Assembly (NCBI RefSeq): GCF_033958435.1
Contig: NC_134138.1
Coordinates: forward strand, 178,916,798 to 178,980,797
Source: Carettochelys insculpta
Lineage: Eukaryota > Chordata > Testudines > Carettochelyidae
Direction: 5' to 3'
DNA length: 64,000 nucleotides
Shown here piece by piece: positions 1-12,460 of the stretch (within the stretch, counting starts at the first letter, position 1; each line of letters begins with the position of its first letter). The notes beneath the pieces were generated by a model. It saw only the letters and a list, made by a program, of their open reading frames with translations. It was not told the origin of the DNA and did not search any database. A program made the translations under genes and the position numbers.

Positions 1-201
1 TGCTTGATACCTTAAATGATTGCTTCTTGGAGCAGTAGTACAGGAACCCACAAGGGGGAAGGCAATTCTTGATTAGTTCTGAATGGAGTGCCAGATCTGG
101 CCCAAGAGGTAAATGTAACAGGACTGTTTGGAAATCGTGACGATAATGTAACAACATTTAACATTCCTGTGGTGTGAAGAATACCTCAGCAGTCCAACAC
201 T

Positions 202-1289
202 GTGGCATTTAATTTCAGAAAGGGTAACTATGCAAAAATGAGATTGTTAGTTAAATGGAAATTAAAAAGTATAGTGACTACAGTAAAATCTCTGCAAGGT
301 GCATGGAAACTTTTCAAAGACACCATAATAGCATCCCAATTTAAATGTATACCTCAAATTAAAAAATACAGTAAAAGATCCAACAAAGAGACACCATGGC
401 TTAAACACCATGTAAAAGAAGTGGTGAGAGATAAAAAGGTGTCTTTTTAAAAACGGAAGTCAAATCCTAGCAAGGAAAATAGAAAGGAGCATGAACACAG
501 CCAAATTTAATGTAAAAATGCAATAAGGAAAGCCAAAAAGGAGTCTGAAGAACAACTAGCCAAAAACTCAAAAAGCAGTACCAAGAAGTTAAGTACATCA
601 GAAGCAGAAAGCCTGCTAAACAACCAGTAGGGCCCCTAGAAGATCAAGATACAAAAGGGGCACTCAAAAAATGACAAAGCCATTTTGGAGAAACTCAATG
701 AATTCTTTGCTTTGGTCTTCGTGACTGACGATGTTAGGGAGATTCCCAAATCTGAGTCACCCTTTGTAGGTGACAAATCTGAGGTGTCATTAGAGGTGGT
801 TTTGGAACTAATTGATAAACTGAACAGTAACAAGTCACTGGGATGAGATGGCATTCACCCAAGAGTTCTGAAAGAACTCAAATGTGAAATTGCAGGAGTG
901 TTAACTGTGGTTTGTAACCTACTTTTTAGATCAGCTTCTGTACCCCATGACTGGAAGAATGCTAATACAAAACCAATATTTGAAAAGGGCTCTAGAGGCG
1001 ATCCCGGCAATTACAGACCAGTAAGTCTAATGTTGGTAGTGGGCAAATTAGTTGAAACCATAGTCAAGAATAAAATTGTCAGACACATAGAAGAACATAC
1101 ATTTTTGGGCAAAAGTCAGCATGGTTTCTGTAAAAGGAAATCATGTCTTACTAATCTATTAGAGTTCTTTGAAGAGGGTCAACAAACATGTGAATAAAGG
1201 GGATCCAGTAGATACAGCATATTTGGATTTCCAGAAAGCCTTTGACAAGTTCCCTCACCAAAGGCTCTTATGTAAATTAAGTTGTTATG
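202..1289 (+). pseudogene. CR1 ORF2 remnant, linker and N-terminal RT part
   Basis: Several reading frames must be joined to follow the CR1 ORF2 product here. The part before about 880 is the basic linker between the endonuclease and RT domains, rich in K and R. The stretch 898-1197 reads as the fingers region of reverse transcriptase, with the GNYRPVSL and HGF-R-S-C-TNLL-F motifs. An in-frame stop ends it just before the YLDFQKAFD block, which continues in another frame near 1211. No endonuclease domain is visible, so it either lies left of the window or was lost by 5' truncation. Non-functional. Confidence 0.8.
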
Positions 1290-1294
1290 TGATA

Positions 1295-1793
1295 TCATAG
1301 AATCATAGGGCCAGAAGGGACCTCAGGAGGTCATCTAATCCAGCCCCCAGCTTCAAGCAAGATTAACCCCAACTAAGTCATCCCAGGCAGGACTTAAAAA
1401 CCTCTAGGGATGGAGAATCTACCACCTTTCTAGGCAAACACATTCCAGTGCTTTACCACCCACCTGGTGCAGTTATTTTTCCCCTAATATCCAGCCTATT
1501 CCTCTTCTTCTGTAACCATTCTGAGACCATTGTTCCTTGTTCTGCCATCTGTCACTACTGAGAACAGCTTCTCTCCTTCCTCTTGAGAGTACCCCCTCAG
1601 GAAGCTGAAGGCTGCTATTAAATCACTCCTCAGTCTTCTGCTAACTAAATAGGCCCAAATCTCTCAGCCTCTCCTCACAGGTCTTGTGCTCCAGCCCCTT
1701 AATCATTTTGGTGGCCCTCTGCTGAACGTGCTCCAGCATAGCCACATCCTTTTCATACTGGGGGGCCCAAAACTGGACACGATATTCCAACGA
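1295..1793 (-). mobile_element. CR1 3' fragment inserted into another CR1
   Basis: Read on the minus strand this is the end of CR1 ORF2 plus the short 3' UTR, finishing in the classic CR1 tail (TCATAGAATCATAGGG at the left edge on the plus strand). It is 5'-truncated and about 500 bp long. Flanking the insert are GTGATA (1289-1294) and GGGATA (1794-1799), a likely 6-bp target duplication with one mismatch. The older CR1 reads through on either side: its RT sequence resumes with [13 protein letters not shown] right after the insert. The insertion is therefore younger than its host LINE. Confidence 0.88.
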
Positions 1794-1799
1794 GGGATA

Positions 1800-2760
1800 A
1801 GAGGGAAGATCCTTTCATGGATTGAGAACTGGTTAAAAGGCAGGAAACAGAGGGTAGGAATAAATGGTAATGTTTGAGAATGGAAAAGAGTAACTAGCGG
1901 TGTTCCCCAAGGGTCAGTCCTGAGACCAAACCTATTCAACTTATCCGTAAATGACCTGGAGAAAGGAGTAAACTGTGAAGTGGCAAAAGTTTGCAGATGA
2001 CACTAAACTGCTCAAGATAGTTAAGACCAAATCAGATGAAGAACTTCAAAAGGATCTCACAATACTGAGTGACTGGGCAACAAAATGGCAACCTAAATTT
2101 AATGTGGATTAATGTAAAGTAATGCACATTGGAAAAAATACTCCCAAATATACACACAGTATGATGTGGACTAATTTACAAATAACTCATCAGGAAAGAG
2201 ATCTTGAAGTCATCGGGGACAGTTCTCTGAAAACATCCATACCCTGTGCAGCAGCAGTCAAAAAAATCAGGATGTTAGGAATCATTTAAAAAGGGATAGA
2301 GAATAAGAGAGTATTTTGTTGCCCTTCTATAAAACCATGATACATCCACATCTTGAATACTGTGTACAAATGTCTCATCTCAAAAAAAAAAGATATACTG
2401 GTATTAGAAAAGGTTCAAAAAAGGGGAAATTAAAATGATTAGGGGTTTGGAACATGTCCCATATGAAGAGCCATTAAAGAGACTAGAATGCTTCATCTTA
2501 GGAAAGAGGAGACCAAGGGGGATACGATAAAGGTATTTAAAATTATGAGTGGTGTGGAGAAAGTGAACATGGAAAATTTATTTACTTGTTCTCATAATAT
2601 CAAAACTAGAGGACACCAAGTGAAATTAATTGGCAGCTGGTTTAAAACAAATAAAAGGAAGTTGCTCTTCACACAGCTCACAGTCAACCTGTGGGTCTTC
2701 TCGCCAAAGCTAGATAAATTCATCAATGTTAGATCCATTAATGGCTATTAGCCAGGTTGG
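1800..2760 (+). pseudogene. CR1 ORF2 remnant, C-terminal RT part
   Basis: Continuation of the outer CR1 ORF2 after the nested insert. It contains the WIENWLKGRKQRVGING segment, SGVPQGSVL (1898-1924), the catalytic FADDTKLL block (about 1989-2012), and the thumb and C-terminal segment down to INGY-stop near 2751. At least four frame changes are needed. The following 190 bp is the 3' UTR. Confidence 0.8.
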
Positions 2761-2950
2761 GTAAGGAATGGTGTCCTTAGCTTCTGTTTCCAGAAGCTGG
2801 AGATGGATGGTAGGAGACAGATCGTTTCATCAATATGGGCTTGGTCCACTCCCTCTGGGGCACCCAGTATTGGCCACCGCTGGCAGACAGGATACAGGGC
2901 TGTCTGGATTTTTGGTCTGACCCAGTATGGCTGTTACATTCTTATGAGTT

Positions 2951-4219
2951 TCCTTGTTCATTGAAGGCAATTTTGTACAAGTGAAGGTGAATAGCCTGTC
3001 CTTGTTTCTTGGAGCATACTCTGCTCTCTGAATGCCTGGATGTACAGAAGAGATTTCCTGTATGTGTTCACCCACTGGCTTCAAGAGTGATCATGACAGA
3101 GCTGACCTATTAGCTCTCATCCTCAAATGGAAATCTACTCAACTTCCAGAAGACAAGTCTGGGAGCTTAAATTCATCACTTTGCTAGACATTAAAAAAAA
3201 ATAAAAATCAGGATTTTACTAAATACACTGGAATTTCACTTATTATAACACTTTGTAAACCTCCAATCCTGCTTTTTGTTCTGTAACTACAAGGCTAACA
3301 TACAACTAACTTGAATGGTCCCTTATAAAATGTGCTCTATTCCACCCTACATTTATCTGTGGCATTGTGTACTTTTTCTAAGATCTGAAGAAGAGCTCTG
3401 TTAGCTGTCACTCAGCACTCCAAGTTGTTCAATAGCAATTATCATTCTTGTCTCCAGTATCCTGGGACTGACATAATGCTGCACATGCCACTTCAGAAGA
3501 GAAGAGGAATTTATCCCCTATTGCTTCATTTGATGTCTTTTCTTAGAAGTCTATTAAGGTGAAATCTTTAATTACTGCTAGTCTGGTATCATTTACTCCC
3601 TTGTCCCACTGTTGGATTTAGACTGTCATATTTTTGTAGGCTAATTCATATCGAAGTCCTCAGAATTTAGAATACTTTTATATGTACAGAAGCCTAGGTG
3701 CTATATAATTCATTTATATTTTGGCTGTTTTTCAAGACAGCAAAAAAGGTTAAATGGTATTTCACTGAACTGGCACATCTTGTTTTAATTTTGTGTATGG
3801 GTAAATTTTTTGTCTCGGAGTTTGCACTCTTCTTTAAAACTATATTAAATGAGTGAAGGTTTTTCACCTCTCTGCCAAAAGCAGATTAATTCTTCTCTAA
3901 GAATTCATGCACCAGCAGACCTCAGACAAAGTGAGAAACATTGGCACTACTGCCTCCCAGCTACCTCAGATTTCTCTCTCTCAATCCTGGGTCCATTGTC
4001 TGGAATAATAAAAGCAATGGAAAACTTGGAGTGCTAGGCTATATATTTATTGATATGAGCACTGATAGTGGGTTTGCTGTGTCTTATTTGTGAAAAGGAT
4101 GCACAGCTCTTCTAATTTTTGAAAGTCAAAAGAAGAGACTCTGGCAGATGCTTCTGGGAATGAAGCAGTGTACTGTGTGACAATGTTTCCACAGAAAGGT
4201 GCAGTTACTACAAAGTTTA
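2951..4219. other. A+T-rich stretch without recognised gene
   Basis: No convincing coding frame, RNA gene or repeat ends were seen between the end of the CR1 LINE and the first MITE. The few ORFs are short and lack domain signatures. Confidence 0.5.
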
Positions 4220-4474
4220 GGCTAGGTCTACACTAGCCGTGGAAGATTAAAACAGTGAGTTGGTTCCAAGATCAATGTTGAAAGCAGAACTCCTTGCGAG
4301 CTGCAAGGATTAAGGAATGTTGGCGGGGGGAGTGCTCCCACTGATGTTCTGTAGTGAAGACAGGGACCAATATCAATGGCTGCAAAAAAAAACCAAACGA
4401 ATTTTAGGTATGCAATTGGCATAACTAAAATTGTGTAGCAGCTGTCAACATTCCCAGTAAGTGTAGACATAGCC
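4220..4474. mobile_element. Harbinger-type MITE, TTA target duplication
   Basis: A 255-bp non-autonomous element. The left end GGCTAGGTCTACACT pairs with the right end AGTGTAGACATAGCC as terminal inverted repeats, and the 3-bp sequence TTA flanks both ends (4217-4219 and 4475-4477). The TTA duplication and the GGCTaTGTCTACAC end match the PIF/Harbinger element at 57629-61370. No coding capacity. Confidence 0.85.
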
Positions 4475-4543
4475 TTAACTTTTCAGGCCATACCTAATAC
4501 GCACAACTAATTTTATCAATCTCTGTTGTAATTGTTACATAGT

Positions 4544-4905
4544 TAGGTTGACCATCCATCCCGTTTTCAGGACACCAGAAAGGCATCCTGACTTATTTTA
4601 TAAAAGGGACTAATTGTCCCATATTTACTGTGCAGGTGTAGCTGCCTGCCAGAGAGCATGTATTGTATGTCACTATGTGCTCTCCACAACAAAGCAAGCC
4701 AGCAGATTAGCTACTTTCCCCTTCTGAGGCTCAGGGAAGGGGGGAGCGCCCCGACCATTCTGGCCCTGCCGCTTCCCCAAGGCTTAGGGTGGCGTGAGGA
4801 AGTGCCCCAGCTGCCCATCTCGGCTGCTTTCCTGAGGCTTGGAGAAGAGGGAGGGGGAGCACCCCTGCCATCCTGTATGTGACCATGGCAGATATGATCA
4901 CCCTA
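4544..4905. mobile_element. TIR element, 'TAGGGTGACCA' end type
   Basis: About 360 bp bounded by TAGGTTGACCATCC on the left and TGATCACCCTATA on the right, which pair as short imperfect inverted repeats. The interior is G+C-rich with no coding signal beyond a chance ORF. The same end type occurs at 12946-13073, 18447-20690, 26532-26819 and probably 53472-53610. I recognise it as a common reptile non-autonomous DNA transposon class but cannot fix the superfamily. Confidence 0.6.
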
Positions 4906-5085
4906 TACATAGTAGTCTAATTGTGCAGTTAAATATATTTCCATTATTTCATAATTTGTTTTTATTGTGTTAATGAAAGTTTTGTTTTGAGACTACATTG
5001 TGCAAGGTCCATTTCATATATAAAAGGCAGTACATTCAATCATAGTGCAAAGGAGCCTACATTTGGACCTGTCATCAGGGCAGAG

Positions 5086-5138
5086 AACCGGACCTGATGA
5101 TCTCCTGAGGTTCTTTCCACTTCTAGTATTCTGTGATT
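5086..5138 (+). mobile_element. CR1 3' terminal fragment
   Basis: The segment reading GATGATCTCCTGAGGTTC, then a pyrimidine-rich part and TATTCTGTGATT, is a worn copy of the last 50 or so bases of CR1. The CR1 part upstream is not recognisable, so this is a severely 5'-truncated or decayed insertion. Confidence 0.65.
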
Positions 5139-6382
5139 ACATACAAATACTGTAGTATGTCTGGTATCCATAAGAAAAACAATGCTGGATACTGGATTGC
5201 CATGGCACGCATTTGATATCCTTTAAAACCATTATCATAAGTGAAATTAACTGCTGCTGGCGCTGCACAGATGGTCAAATAACTCAAGTAGAGTCCTGTG
5301 ATTTAGACTCATTCTGCTTTTAAGGAAACACCTGTATCAAAGTTATACTGGTTTAGCTAAGTATGATTTCTGAATCACTTTAGTAAAATTGATGCAGAAA
5401 CCTGGGCAAATATCCTTGCAAATATCGACACACAGTCCTTTAGGACTGGACCAAAGACATTGGCAACATTTTATTGTGTTTGTCAAGAGATCCAGGCTTT
5501 GGCAATTGGATTGTTATGGAACATATATTCTATGATGAGTAACAGGAATATATCACATCTGAACTAACCTTATTTGTTATTTTAAGTGATATCAAAAGAT
5601 GAATCAACATCCATATCTGCAAGCAAGGGGAACTGGGCCCACAAGTGAGCAACCAGGAGGAATCTTTATGTTCCTAATTATTTAAGATAAAGGTATAATA
5701 ACTCATGAATAAGATGAACCTGAAACTGCAATTTTCAGTTACAGAAAATTAATTTAGTAGAGGACCACTTTCATAACACTTTGAATGATAAAACCAAACA
5801 TTATTCAACAGAAAAGTGATTCATTAAGCAAACAGGTGTGCAATTACCATTTACACTCAGCGATGAATTAATGTATCAGTCCAGTCCACTGACAGCAGAG
5901 TGAAATACAACTTTCTAGTCCTGGAATCTAACAATACTCTTTTGATGTTAATTGGCGCTCTTTCCAATTTAACACAACTACTTTAAAATCCATTATACTA
6001 GTTACATGTAAAACTACACTTAGCATATTCACATTTCAGCCTCCTCCTTCTTGGCTTTTCACATTACACATTATTTAAACTAAAACCTGCATCAGTGTCC
6101 TTCCTATATATTTTAGCAGACCATTTCCAAGTCTCAAAAATCTCATTAAAAGACCACTAAAACCTGCTGCAAGAAAAGGATTAGTTATAACAACCTTGAG
6201 TCATGTAGTTGCTAATTTCAGTTTACCCATCTTACTATCTCACACTAACTACGTCAAATATTCCCCATATTCCTGTATACATATGTAGAAATTAGAATCT
6301 GACCTAAGTTAGCTTAGGGAAATTTGGCAATTAGGCTTCAGAGGCATGTGGAATTGATTTGGGGTTTTCAGTCAAATACAAG
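5139..6382. other. A+T-rich stretch without recognised feature
   Basis: No gene, RNA or clear repeat structure seen; no ORF reaches 60 codons over most of it. Confidence 0.5.
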
Positions 6383-6796
6383 GGCTACAGTTACACTGGA
6401 AACATCTGTTGACAGATGTTTCCGTTGGAAGCTATTTTCCAACAATACTTCTGTTGATAGAGTGTGGTCATACACTAAAAGTGGATCGAAACAGTGATTC
6501 ATTCTGTTGACAAAGCAGCTGGACTGCCCAGCCACCCTCTCAACAAAACAGTCAACTGGAAGCATAGCAGACAGGCCTGTCAAGAGTCCTGGCAGCCCTG
6601 TCTGTTGACAGGACTGTCAGAGTGTCCGTACAGTTTTTTTGTTGATAGAATCTGTCAACAAAAGCAGTCTACCTCATCTGCTGACAACATTCTGCCTCTC
6701 CTAGAAGTGCCAACTTTTGCTGACATACTGTCAACAAAATGCACTGTGTGCATGGAAGCTCCATCAGTTTTGTCGACAAAACTTTCTAGTGTAGCC
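6383..6796. mobile_element. MITE of the TTTTGTCGACAAAAC type
   Basis: About 414 bp. The left end GGCTACAGTTACACTGGAAA pairs with the reverse complement of the right end, GGCTACACTAGAAAG. The interior repeats variants of CTGTTGACAG and TTTGTCGACAAAAC. It resembles the MITE at 38600-39042 in both ends and interior. The flanks (AAG on the left, ATA on the right) do not show a clear target duplication, so the left boundary may be off by a base or the duplication has decayed. ORFs inside are chance frames. Confidence 0.7.
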
Positions 6797-8884
6797 ATAG
6801 GCAAGGTGTTCATGACTGGAGGTGACTGAGAAGTCAGTTTGGAAGGGAACACTGACAGAATTGGGAAGAAATGGACCCGTGAAGTTGCCAAGATGATCAG
6901 GGCATCCTGAGGGGAAGGGAAGTCTGGAGCTGACGCAACCCCAGCAGTAACCCTCCCTCCACACACCTCAGGCCCTGCGCCTTCCCTGCTCTGCTCCCGC
7001 CCTGACTAGCCTGACTGAGGACTGGCTGGGGCAGGGCACCACCTGGTCAGCAACAGAAGGGGAGTCACCTCTCCTATGCCCATAATCACCACACCACAAA
7101 TAGCAGTCTACTCAGCTGCGCTATGCCATACCCTCCCAGCTCTCTGAATTACACTTGTCTGCTTCTCCTGAAGGCTACAACAGAATGGAACAGACTGCTG
7201 CTCAAGCCATGTGGTGAGTGGGAAGGGACAAGGCAAGGTGATCCCCCGACTGCTGTAACCAGCTGCTCCTGCCACAGGACCCCTCTCAGGTTATCTTCCC
7301 CACTTCCTATCCATTGGACAAGCTGCTGCAGGGCCTCCAAAACCATAGGGTCTGCGGCGGCCACCTCACCTCATCCCATGTGCAGGACAGCTCTGAGGAT
7401 AATTTTGTAACTAGATAGCTCATCTATCACACATAGGGTCTATCAGTAAATGCCTCAGATGGTGTCTGACAATTCCCCCCCCCCCCCGACCCAACCCTCC
7501 TTCCTCTGGAGCACAGGGCATGGGTCACTTACAGGTTTAAATGAGCATAAATGATGAATTCTCTCTAACTTGAATCCTTTAAATCATGATTTAAGGACTT
7601 CATTAACTCAGACAGAGGTTAGGGATCTATCACAAGAATGACTGAGTGAGATTCCATAGCCTGCAACATGGAGGATGACAGACCAGATCATCATCATGAT
7701 CTCTTTGGACCTTAAAAATCTATGAGCATTGTAGTAGTGAGCTTCTGAGGGATGAGAGAGTCTGTCTTAGATATTCAAGAGCTAAGCTTTTGTTTCACAA
7801 TCTTGAAGGCTGGTTTGAGCTAAAAGAGATACCAAGTTGGAGTGGGGGTGGGGCACGGAGGAAGATATGCAATCATGCTAACTGCTGATGCACAAAGTAG
7901 CTAGTATTAAGTGTTAAAGGTAGACCCTAGGTCAGTTTATATGCTGGTTAACTCTTTTCAGCCATGCGCCACACTTTAATCAGATGACTAATATTTCCAT
8001 CCTATCACTTGGCATTTACCTTTAATTGTTAATGTTAAAAGTCAGCTCCTCCAGATGTACAAATCACAGTAGTTCCAGTAAAAAGAAATGTATCAATTTC
8101 CTACATCTAAAAGAGACACAAATAACCTTACCTATTCTAATTCCCAGTTTCCTGCAAGCCCCTTCAGTTCTCTTTAAAGTTGTCAGTATCAGTAAAACGG
8201 TGTTTAGAATTTTCCAGTTCCAGAATATTCCTCAAAACCAATCACTGGTTACTTTATGACTGCTGAATGTAAGAGGATCTCAAGTCCAAAACCTTACTGC
8301 ATCTTCACATTATTCTATAGAAGAAATACATATGTAATAATATTAAGTTTTTACCAATTATTTCATTTATGGAAAGCAAACTGAATTACTGAGTCCCTTA
8401 ATGTTAATAAGTGTACCATGGAGGTTTGAAAAATATTCCTAACAAGATGTAGAATTATTCAAAGAGACCTCTTTGTCCATCACTGTGAACTTAACAATGG
8501 GAATGTTTTTGCAAAATAATTGCACTGAATGATGCAATATTCTAGCAAAGCCAGGCCCATATAAAAATGAAAAGGGATGCATTTCCAAACAAGATGAAAA
8601 TCATTTCAGAACAAAGATGAGCATTAAAATGGAAACAGAGATAGTAGCAACCCTTTTTCCCCCTTTCTTAAAGGGCTAATTCACTGGAATCCAAATAAAG
8701 AGAGGAATAAGAATAGAAAAGCAAACTTTCATTTTTCCCATTAAAGTCTTCAAAAATGCCATTTTGATTTTTGTACAAATTTAGGCCCCTATCTTATAAT
8801 TGATAGCATGTAGGTGAACTGCTGAGACTATCTACGGGTCTTTGCACATTAAGACAACTTCCACAATCTTTGCATTAATCCTGT
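6797..8884. other. No recognised gene; short poly-C tract
   Basis: No coding or RNA signal could be supported. 6950-7390 is more G+C-rich than its surroundings and holds overlapping chance ORFs in both directions. A run of 13 C sits at 7475-7487. Confidence 0.45.
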
Positions 8885-9290
8885 TACCATACAGCAAGGG
8901 GAGAGGAAACGTTTTTGGGTCAGGAGCCCATTGATCTATAGACAAATCAGTCAGGGTCCACACAAGTGAAAAACTCTGGAGCGGTTGCATGAGGGGAATG
9001 AAGGGTTCAGTGTTGGAAGGCACTGCCAGGAAGTGGGCTTGGGGTATAGGGTCTGGTAGGGAAGTCTCAGGTTGGAGCCTAGGGGTTGAGGAGGGAAGGG
9101 GCAGGAGCAGAGTATGGGTAGGGAGTTGGGATGGGAGAGAGGGTGCAGGAGCAAGCTGGGGGTGTGGGGTCTGGGCAGGAGGAGTGCAGTAGTGAGCTGG
9201 GGGTGTGGGGTCTGGGCAAAAGGGGTTGGTGACCCCCTTCCCAAGGCACTGCCCTCCACTGTTCAGACTGGCCAGAAGTCCATTCAGAAA
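8885..9290. repeat. G-rich, internally repetitive repeat
   Basis: The plus strand is strongly G-rich from about 8990 to 9240. The phrase GAGCTGGGGGTGTGGGGTCT, or a near copy, appears twice about 44 bp apart (near 9152 and 9196). It resembles an abundant reptile repeat with a GGTGCGGGGTCTGGG-like motif. The long minus-strand ORF here (8832-9479) is proline-rich low-complexity translation of this repeat, not a gene. Confidence 0.55.
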
Positions 9291-9310
9291 TTTTATTTTC
9301 ATATGTGTAT

Positions 9311-9365
9311 AATTATATATATATAGAGAGAGAGAGAGAGACAGAGGGAGAGGGAGAGAGAGAGA
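9311..9365. repeat. Microsatellite (TA)n then (GA)n
   Basis: Alternating AT for about 14 bases, then GA units interrupted by CA and GGG variants for about 40 bases. Confidence 0.9.
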
Positions 9366-12300
9366 AACAACCACCGGCTTCAGGGATTGGCTTTTCCCAC
9401 TTCTTCCCATGCACCCTAATTGAGTGACCCCAGCTGGCTCCCCAGGGATCCTGCTGCTAGAGTGCAATGTAGCCATCATGCTGCTGTTACACGCCCTATA
9501 ATACCTCCTCCTTTCCTAATGGCACTTAGAGCCTTGATGTCTTGTGTCTCACTTTGTGAGACTGTTAAGCTTGACACATCAATATTTAAGTTGCTTAAAA
9601 TAACTATTTTAACAATGGTTATGTTTGGTGTGTATATACAAACCAAAATTAATGCTTTTCTACTCTTCACACAAAGATCTACGATTCCAAATACCCTGGA
9701 TCAGTTCTGGTTTAAAAAAAAAAATCATAAATTTTCATTCAAGCAAAAGTTGTGTTTTGAGTAAGATTAAATTTGGAAGATATTCTTAAAGGAAAATCCA
9801 AAAACTGAAATTTCAGATTAAAAATCAGGTATTTTAGTTGAAAGTTGATGTTTTCTAACTAACAGTCCCTGTTTCCGGCTCTATGCCTGGATTGTATCCC
9901 ACCTTATGAGGGTGCAGTTCCTATAAAGCTTATCTACAAGACGGTTTTGTTTTTGTTTGACTGTTACATATACCTTTCTAGGAATGCTGATTAATATTAA
10001 AAAGATGGGACAAAACACTTTTACCTATCCTGAAGGGAAGTATGAGATTTTGGAGAGTCACATTTCTTCATTGGGAAGAACATAAGATCCCAAGTTTTAT
10101 TTATATATAATGTTAGTTTATATATAGTATGTATACACACACACATTCACAGAGAAAGAATCTGCACTTTACACAGAACAGCCACTAGAGTGGGGTTACA
10201 GCACTCAGCTAGCACTTGGAAGACTGAGTCAGATCAGGGACGAGGCTCCAGTTCTTTAATATTTTTCGTAACCAAAATAAATGTTCTAAGCACTCTGCTA
10301 CTAGCTGTTCTGGGATGAGTGTGTCTTCTTTTGAGAAGAAATTCAACCCTGACCTGAAAAATATTTCTGAATATTTTGTCAAAACTACTTCTTTCACGGG
10401 AAGAGTTTGAGGTTTGACAAATTCGATTTTCAATGAAAAATTCTTGACCACCTCTTGTTATGTCTAATTCTGAAGTTCACATCTGGTAAAACCTGTTAAT
10501 TACATTGACCAGACCCATTATGCTATTATCAGGAATATTTACATAAGAAACATTACAAACAAACAGGTATCATAGGTCATGTTCCATTTGGTATTCTTCA
10601 GTAAACTTGCATTGATTTAAAGTAACTCCATTCTGGGTCCACGTCACCAAATACTTTAATTAGCAAAAAACATATTTGTGTTGGTTGCTCCATAATTACT
10701 GGTCATATCTTAAAAACAAAACAAGACCATATAGCTAACTGTCATTTCTGAAAATTCCACCCTATTCCAGCTCAAGATGGAGAGAGCACAGCTCCTTTAA
10801 GAACAGGAAGAATGATCAGCAAGTAGATTTCCATGAATGCTAGTTGGAAGTTAAATTATATAGAGAACTTTATGGTACTTAATCATCAAAAATAAGTTTA
10901 CCTTTACAATGATTTAAAACTTAGAGGAAAAGTTTTAAAAAATATTTAAAATGGTTTAAAATTTGAATGCTGTATTAATTCCCAGTGTACTTTAGTAGGG
11001 TTACCCCAGGTAAACATTTCACCATCTTAATTAGACTATATAGAAGAATGCTAAGTAGGTTTGGTGAAAAGATTCAATACAATTTTTGCCTTCAATCGTT
11101 TTTCCCTCCCCCAGGATCATCCCACCCACCTCCTCAACATACAAATGCGCATATGTTAGAGAGAGCTGACTCTGCTTCTGCCCAATTCTTACCCCTTGGG
11201 GAATTAATACAGTCACCAGAAGAACCATTGCATTCCAGAGTAAATAGGGATGGAGCAGTCCCACAATTTGAAATTCAGGTTGCCCAGCTTACCATAGCTG
11301 GGGGCCTCAGAAATGCTGATCTCAGTCAGGTGCTCTGGGAAGATGATAAAGGGGGCTAGAGGGTAGAAGCTATATCTACCCTCCAACCCATGGAAGCGTG
11401 ACACTTGCACCACCACTGCCCTCACAATGCTGCTGTTCTGCCTGCTGAGCAGCCGCACTCTGCTTGGGAAGCAACACGTAAAAGGGTGCCAAGAAAGATC
11501 ACTCAGAGCACTATTTTCCTGAGGCTGGCCCTGTGTAAGACACGCTTTGTGGTTCACAGAAAGGCTTCTCATGCCCTTTAGTAACTTAATACCCACTTTA
11601 TTGTTTTTAATTGTCGAGCAGAATCTAAACTTGAAAGTTTATGTTGAGATAGTTTAAACTCACAAAAAACCTTAGTTTTCCAACCCATGATGTTAGAGTA
11701 TACAGGCTTTTTTTTTTAAAACTGATGAACAGTTTCCAATCATTTTAATTTTTAAAAAGTCAAAAACCTGCAAGTCTATTTCTTCTTTAGAACAGCCAAG
11801 CTGTGGTTAAAAATCACTATTAGCACTTTAGACATACAGCACCTATTCTCTTTTATTTGCCAAAGTGTATTTCATCCTTGATGTCCATAAATAGATCCTG
11901 AACTTGCATTATCATTCGTCAGACTACTGTCTCAGTAGCAGAAATACATACATCCCCATCACCCTGTTTGGCTGAGAGAATGGCTCAAGAGCGACAATTC
12001 CTTAGGTGGTCTAGTACATTGCAAGACATGCATGGAAGAGGGTAGAAATTAACTTGCAGCTGTATTACTGTTTTTATCTTTGAAAGTAGATGACTGTGCG
12101 CATGAATCACTTCTCATTAAGCTACAGCTTCAATGGCAGAAAAATATCAGGACAGAGCCAAAAATTATGATCTGTTTCTTTGGAATGTACAATAATGAGA
12201 TAAATTGGGCTGCACCATGACAAGACCCATTGATTTAAATTCCAAACCAGGTTAACAAGCCAGGTTCCTTGATTGCTTCATGTTATTATGCTTAACATTT

Positions 12301-12370
12301 ATTGGAGTATATTTCTCTAAAGTGGAAGTAAATGGAAAGAACCTACACTATTGCATGTAAACTGCATGGG
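9366..12370. other. A+T-rich stretch without recognised gene
   Basis: Three kilobases with no supported gene or RNA. A short TATACACACACACA run lies near 10130-10145. ORFs such as 10985-11359 (+) and 11213-11596 (-) overlap one another, show no domain motif, and have no conserved start or splice context. Confidence 0.45.
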
Positions 12371-12460
12371 GCTAGATTTTGCTCCTTTCATCTCCTTACT
12401 CAGGTGAGATTAAATTATGGCTCCTCAGTAATACTACTGATATCTATGGGATTAAAAACT
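12371..12460. repeat. Ancient amniote foldback repeat, worn
   Basis: Resembles the old amniote repeat whose centre reads 'ccattGaagTcaatGG'. Recognisable here are GATTTTGCTCC..TTACTCAGGTGAGATTAAATTATGG..CTGATATCTATGGGATTAA. Identity is weak and boundaries approximate. Confidence 0.4.

Larger units (their letters stand above)
1..2950 (+). mobile_element. CR1-type LINE, long degenerate copy
   Basis: Non-LTR retrotransposon copy that enters the window at its left edge and ends near the signature GGTCTGACCCAGTATGGC (about 2917-2934) followed by a TTCTTATG-type terminus. Translated pieces give reverse-transcriptase landmarks in the right order: GNYRPVSL near 1009, QHGF near 1118, YLDFQKAFD near 1220, WIENWLKGRKQRVG near 1819, SGVPQGSVL near 1898 and the FADDTKLL catalytic block near 1990. 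Stops and frameshifts are frequent, for example one extra A just before the FADD block, so it is inactive. The body is split by an opposite-strand CR1 at 1295-1793. CR1 is the dominant LINE of turtles, crocodilians and birds; this 3' end looks turtle-like to me. Confidence 0.9.

Noticed and set aside
8832..9479. 215-codon minus-strand ORF
   Set aside because: Translation of a G-rich repeat and a microsatellite; low-complexity Pro, Leu and Ser, and the other frames are open too.
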